NCBI GenBank assembly: GCA_015680685.1
Contig: MNCI01033650.1
Span: 44,057-77,119 of the forward strand
Length of the DNA stretch: 33,063 nucleotides
Origin: Gnetum montanum
Lineage: Eukaryota > Streptophyta > Gnetopsida > Gnetales > Gnetaceae
Reading direction: 5' to 3'
Part shown: in pieces, positions 29,462-33,063 of the stretch
Layout: every line of letters starts with the position of its first letter
How positions within the stretch are numbered: position 1 is the first letter of the stretch
Made by a program: the position numbers and the translations under genes
Notes under the pieces: model-generated
The model's database searches: none
Told to the model about the DNA's origin: nothing
What the model saw: only the letters and a program-made list of their open reading frames with translations

Positions 29462-31416
29462 ATGTCTTCTTCTTTGCATAAGAGCACTTCACTACCTAGG
29501 ACTAACACAAGAGGCAGTAGGCGGCATAATACACATAACCAGAATCCGCCAGTTCCTCAATAGTTTTGTGTGGTATATACTCATCCCGATGAGTATGTAA
29601 CTGATTTCACCTTTATTCTCCACCAAGATGAACAATTGTGTTGGAGAGACTTGGAGGGTAACATAGTGTTGCCTCTAGACTGATCAATCCCCAACATGCT
29701 CCTTCGTACTCTCACACGAATAGGCATGCTGCTTTTATACGCAGAATACATTGCATGTGATCATGACTCAAGGAACTATCATCCCACATAAACGCAACGT
29801 CAAAGGGACTTGCAACAGGAGAGATACCATACATCCTTGAAGGATAAACAGCCTCATGATGCTCCACACGTTTTGAGTGAAATTGAGGATGGTGAACCTA
29901 CTTCAACAAGTTCCCCACAAAAGGATGTTGAACCTGCTCCTAACATTGGTTAGGAGGTGGTGTATCAGAACCTGCACTCCACTATTCACAACCCTGGTTT
30001 TGATACCCACAAACACAAAGTGTTTAACGAAGGAACACAAACACACGATAAGGGCGGACGTTCTAATCGTGATAACGATTGAGGCTGAGACCACCGAAGA
30101 GAAGGTAGAAAACACCGTCATGGCAATGGTTCTCCTTCTTCTTCACCTTCATCATCATTTTCACCCTTTCCTTCAGTGTCTGAACATAGTCATAGGGAAA
30201 CCAATCGTGAGAATAGGGGAAAATGAAGTGAAAAACATTGATGAGACAGTTGAGAATGAGGACAAGGGCACTCTAAGGAATCATGGCATAGATGAAGGGA
30301 GAGTAGGGAACCATGTAGACACCATAAATTCTATGCACGAGACGATCATGAAGAACCCCTACTCACAACTAGAAGCATGCTAGATATAACAGAGGCTATA
30401 AGAGTTCCAACAAGGCACCAAAAGGATAGTAGGATCAAGAGGTTAGACATGAACAACATCCCATGATTTGAAGGGGCATATAATGTTGATCCTCAAAATC
30501 ATTCACAAGCATTCCATGATGCATGTGCCTTGCAAAACATAGAAAATGAATGGAAAAAACTAAAGTTGTTCCCAAGGACACTAGTGAAAGAAGTTGAAAG
30601 CTGGTACCGGTCCTTAGAACAGAATCCATTCGGAGGTGGAGTACAATGTTAGAACTGTTCAATGATAAGTACCAAATGTACTCTTGAGTGTCTAACTTGT
30701 AGAAGAAAATCCAAGGATGGAAGCAAGGAAATCATGAACCCTTAGATGCTGCCATGGGCTGCTATTACACATTGTTACATCGTTTCCCTGGCCATGGTTA
30801 TTCGTAACGGGATCAAATACACCATCTTGTGGATGGACTTAGGCATGAAACAAGAAGAACCCTTGGGACATACACCCAAGGAAGGATATCAGAGCTTAGG
30901 TCTCATCAAATTCATAGATTGCTAGAGCAAGTAGCTAAAGAAGAAGGTGAGCTATGAAAGAGAGAAAGTGAGGAAGAATACAACCAAGATCCTTCCCTCC
31001 AAAAAAGGGGAGTGAGATTTTGTGAGGAGGAGGAGGAGTCACCACTTAAAGAGATGGTGAATAGGAAAAATTTTCCTTTCCAAAAGTTAACAATAGAAGT
31101 ATTGGCAAAGGTAGACCAAATGTGGGACTCCCTGGATAGTAGGTTTGAAACTGTTCTCAAAATTGTAGAGGAGTCTAGGGAGCAAGGTAATGACCGCAAC
31201 AAAAAGAAAAAGAGAGAAGTGGAAAATGCACATAATAAGGGTAAGGGTAAAATGGCCATCACAAAAGAGGTTGTGGATTCAGACACGGACAATGATGGTG
31301 GATGCAAGATATTCCAATATGACCATCCTAAGGGATGTTACCCAGTGATCTCACATCTACAAGAGTCTGGGGTGTATGCACTCAACCCACAACTAAATAA
31401 AAGACAAGCACCCTAA
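29462..31416 (+). pseudogene. Element C gag, decayed
   Basis: From ATG at 29462 a frame reads MSSSLHKSTSLPRTNTRGSR, then blocks with several stops, including an Arg/His/Ser-rich region (~30080-30220). The gag core follows: FEGAYNVDPQNHSQAFHDAC (30467 onward), KKLKLFPRTLVKEVESWY, then a frameshift near 30645, LFNDKYQMYS, GNHEPLDAAMGCYYTLLHRF and PGHGY. This order matches plant retrotransposon gag (F.G...EDP..HL..F...C; LFP.SL...A..WY; F..KY; ESL.EA..R...LL...P.HG). A charged, probably coiled-coil stretch follows (31012-31260). A TAA ends the open stretch at 31414-31416. It would have formed the particle shell; it is now non-functional. Confidence 0.8.
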
Positions 31417-32426
31417 CGGTTACCTTATCCCCAAGGTAACCCAAGGCAGTTCCACCAACCTTCAACATATTATCCAAGTGGAACTCCATCACAACCTGTT
31501 AAGAACATCAACAGTGGCAATACCTAGAGTCATGGGGGATGCCACCACCAAAGCAAACAATACCATTACTGGCAACCTGATCCATATGGCTACTACGTGC
31601 AGCATCCAATCTNTTGGCAACCTGATCCATATGGCTACTACGTGCAGCATCCAATCTCTCCACGTGACTCTATTAGTCACATTACACCACAACATCACTA
31701 CCAAGCCCATGAGTACTATAGAACTCTTTCTCCTAGGGAAGATAACCCACAAATATCCCATCCGTCAAATCCATCTACAACTCTCACACAAATAGCTCCA
31801 TTACCACTTGCTCCAACAATGCAAGGGGAACTCCCTACTCAACCATAGCAATGCAATGCCACAAGGGCTATGAATCCTCAACCTGCTATTGGTTTTGACA
31901 ATTGTATGAAGAAAAGACCTTTCTTTAGAACCAACAGTTCAACCAAGCCCTTACAACCACAAGCGGTTGAACCTCTGAACGCCTCCCCATCAAATAAAGC
32001 TTTAGAGCTCCCTTTGAACCAAACATTGAGCTCAACGCATATGGTTATGTTAACACATGTTGTTACTAACTAGATCAAGGTTGGCTACCTTCCCAAGAAA
32101 TTCTCTAATCCTGGAACCCTCTAATCTATCTCCAAATCACTGGGAATGAGCCATGCAAAGCTCTTCTGGACTCAAGTTTTGAAGTCAACTTAATATCACA
32201 AGAAATGTACAAATCTTGGAACCTGCCTCCATTAAAGAAGAATAATATTCACCTAGAGCTGGTCGACCAGTCCATCACTGTTCCCTTGGAATTGGTGGAG
32301 GACATTGCCACCACTGTGTGTGGATGGTCGTACCCAGTTGATTTCCTAGTGATACAAGTGAATAACGATAAAGGGGACTTCTCAATAATAATGGGAAGGG
32401 CATGGCTAAGTACTATAGATGCATGT
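31417..32426 (+). pseudogene. Element C linker and protease remnant, ending at the 3' LTR
   Basis: The same frame as the gag C-terminus continues past the TAA with Pro/Gln/Tyr-rich linker (QGNPRQFHQPSTYYPSGTP; WQPDPYGYYVQHP twice around the N at 31613; REDNPQISHPSNPSTTL), broken by several stops. After a frameshift near 32150 the protease appears: ALLDSSFEVNLISQEMY (catalytic Asp codon at 32169, but D-S-S in place of D-S/T-G), LELVDQSITVPLELVEDI, YPVDFLVIQV and FSIIMGRAWLSTIDAC. A complete plant protease of this type has ...FPVDFVVLD......LILGRPFLAT.GA. The frame ends in TGA formed by the first bases of the LTR, so protease and LTR are directly joined. Confidence 0.8.
31570..31657. repeat. 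43-bp exact direct repeat flanking an N
   Basis: 31570-31612 and 31615-31657 are identical over 43 bp and are separated by N plus T. This looks like two contig ends with the same sequence placed side by side at a scaffold join, though a real tandem repeat is possible in this Gln/Pro/Tyr-rich linker. Confidence 0.85.
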
Positions 32427-33063
32427 TGATGAGACGCGATATCGCATGCACTACGATATCATGGCCATCGCAATATCGCGTCGTCCCCTGCGATACCACG
32501 TACACGATATCGCGGTCCACCGTCAAATCTATAAATAAAAGGTGACACTCCCCTCATTTCTCATCCTAGGCTTAAAGTAGGAATACTCTGGCAGTTTGAT
32601 CACTCCAAAGATAGAATATTTTCCATGTGCCCGCAGTAGGAGTCCCTAAGTGAACGAATCTTTATTCAAGCAGCTTTGTACCTGAACGCAAGTTGTGTAC
32701 GGCAATAAAGACGAGCTTTGTGGATAAACCTTGCATTGCATGGAATAGGTTTTATTACATGTTATTTCCTACTTGTTATTTATTACCTGCATTAGCGCGG
32801 CATGAGTACGACTTGATTACAAGCATTGACAAATGTGTACGGCTAATCAAGAAATCGGCTGCTCATCATGATTAGTCTCTCTCACCCTTGTCTCCTAGAA
32901 CACGGGATGAGTACGACTTGATTACGAGCATATACAGATGTGTACGGCTAGTCAAGGAATCAGCTACTCATCACATTTAGGCTAATTAGGTGCCTCAGTA
33001 CGACCACTTTGAGCACGTGCATTACATGTGGTGATCCCAGTAACGATTAGCGTTTGGTAGCCA
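32427..33063 (+). repeat. Element C 3' LTR (partial, right end outside window)
   Basis: Begins TGATGAGACGCGATATCGC. Compared with the 5' LTR it has about 70 extra bases in U3 with several GATATCGCG-type palindromes. Further in, a 105-bp tandem duplication (ATGAGTACGACTTGATTAC at 32802 and 32907) is absent from the 5' LTR. It is still matching LTR sequence when the window ends. Confidence 0.85.

Larger units (their letters stand above)
28557..33063 (+). mobile_element. Element C: gag-protease LTR retrotransposon, decayed, cut by window end
   Basis: The 5' LTR (28557-29317) has terminal inverted repeats TGATGAG/CTCATCA. A primer binding site, a decayed gag-protease region (29462-32426) and a second LTR starting TGATGAG at 32427 follow in order on the + strand. 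The internal region stops after the protease: no reverse transcriptase, RNase H or integrase, and no clear polypurine tract before the 3' LTR. The target duplication cannot be checked because the 3' end is outside the window. Confidence 0.88.

Noticed and set aside
31489-31761. - strand frame of 90 codons in element C
   Set aside because: It is antisense to the gag-protease linker and spans the N join.

Overview
The window looks like repeat-rich, gene-poor nuclear DNA from a land plant with a large genome. It has no operons, no compact genes and no bacterial-style signals. It consists of nested, decayed transposable elements separated by AT-rich DNA. The gag proteins, the TGGCGC-type primer binding sites and the BED/DUF659 hAT transposase are all plant types. 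A gymnosperm-like genome would fit the old, transition-riddled elements, but that is inference and the species cannot be named from this sequence.

Layout. 1-1525 is the right-hand part of an LTR (LTR1, + strand), with 80-bp tandem repeats and a recurring 37-nt near-palindrome in its U3. 1526-6189 is mostly unassignable AT-rich DNA with two small duplications and one possible exon fragment, a secreted XTH-like N-terminus on the - strand. 6190-8070 and 15824-16490 are the two halves of one decayed multi-exon hAT transposase gene. They are split by a complete Ty3/Gypsy-type LTR retrotransposon, element A (8071-15823, - strand, target duplication ATAGA). 16491-18414 holds short tandem repeats whose periods are all multiples of three, and coding-like remnants of an unrecognised gene. 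That remnant is in turn interrupted by a second complete LTR retrotransposon, element B (18415-26539, - strand, target duplication GTCCC). 26800-27300 is a decayed non-LTR (LINE) reverse transcriptase C-terminus on the - strand. 28557 to the window end is a third LTR retrotransposon, element C (+ strand), whose 3' LTR runs off the window.

How the parts relate. All three internal regions seen carry gag and an aspartic protease, but none shows reverse transcriptase, RNase H or an integrase core. In B the gag-protease frame runs straight into the C-terminal tail of an integrase. In C the protease runs straight into the 3' LTR. In A the protease is followed by 1.7 kb of non-coding DNA carrying a short motif array. 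They therefore look like non-autonomous elements mobilised by partners elsewhere. A and B have nearly the same, unusual primer binding site, so they may share helpers or a tRNA primer. B is the youngest: its 889-codon frame is intact and its LTRs differ by only a few percent. A is old: about 11% LTR divergence in the part aligned by eye, and 16 in-frame stops. C is heavily decayed.

No host gene can be annotated with confidence. No tRNA, rRNA or CRISPR was seen. Two single-N positions (18618 and 31613) mark assembly joins, and in both cases repeat comparison suggests what is wrong there.
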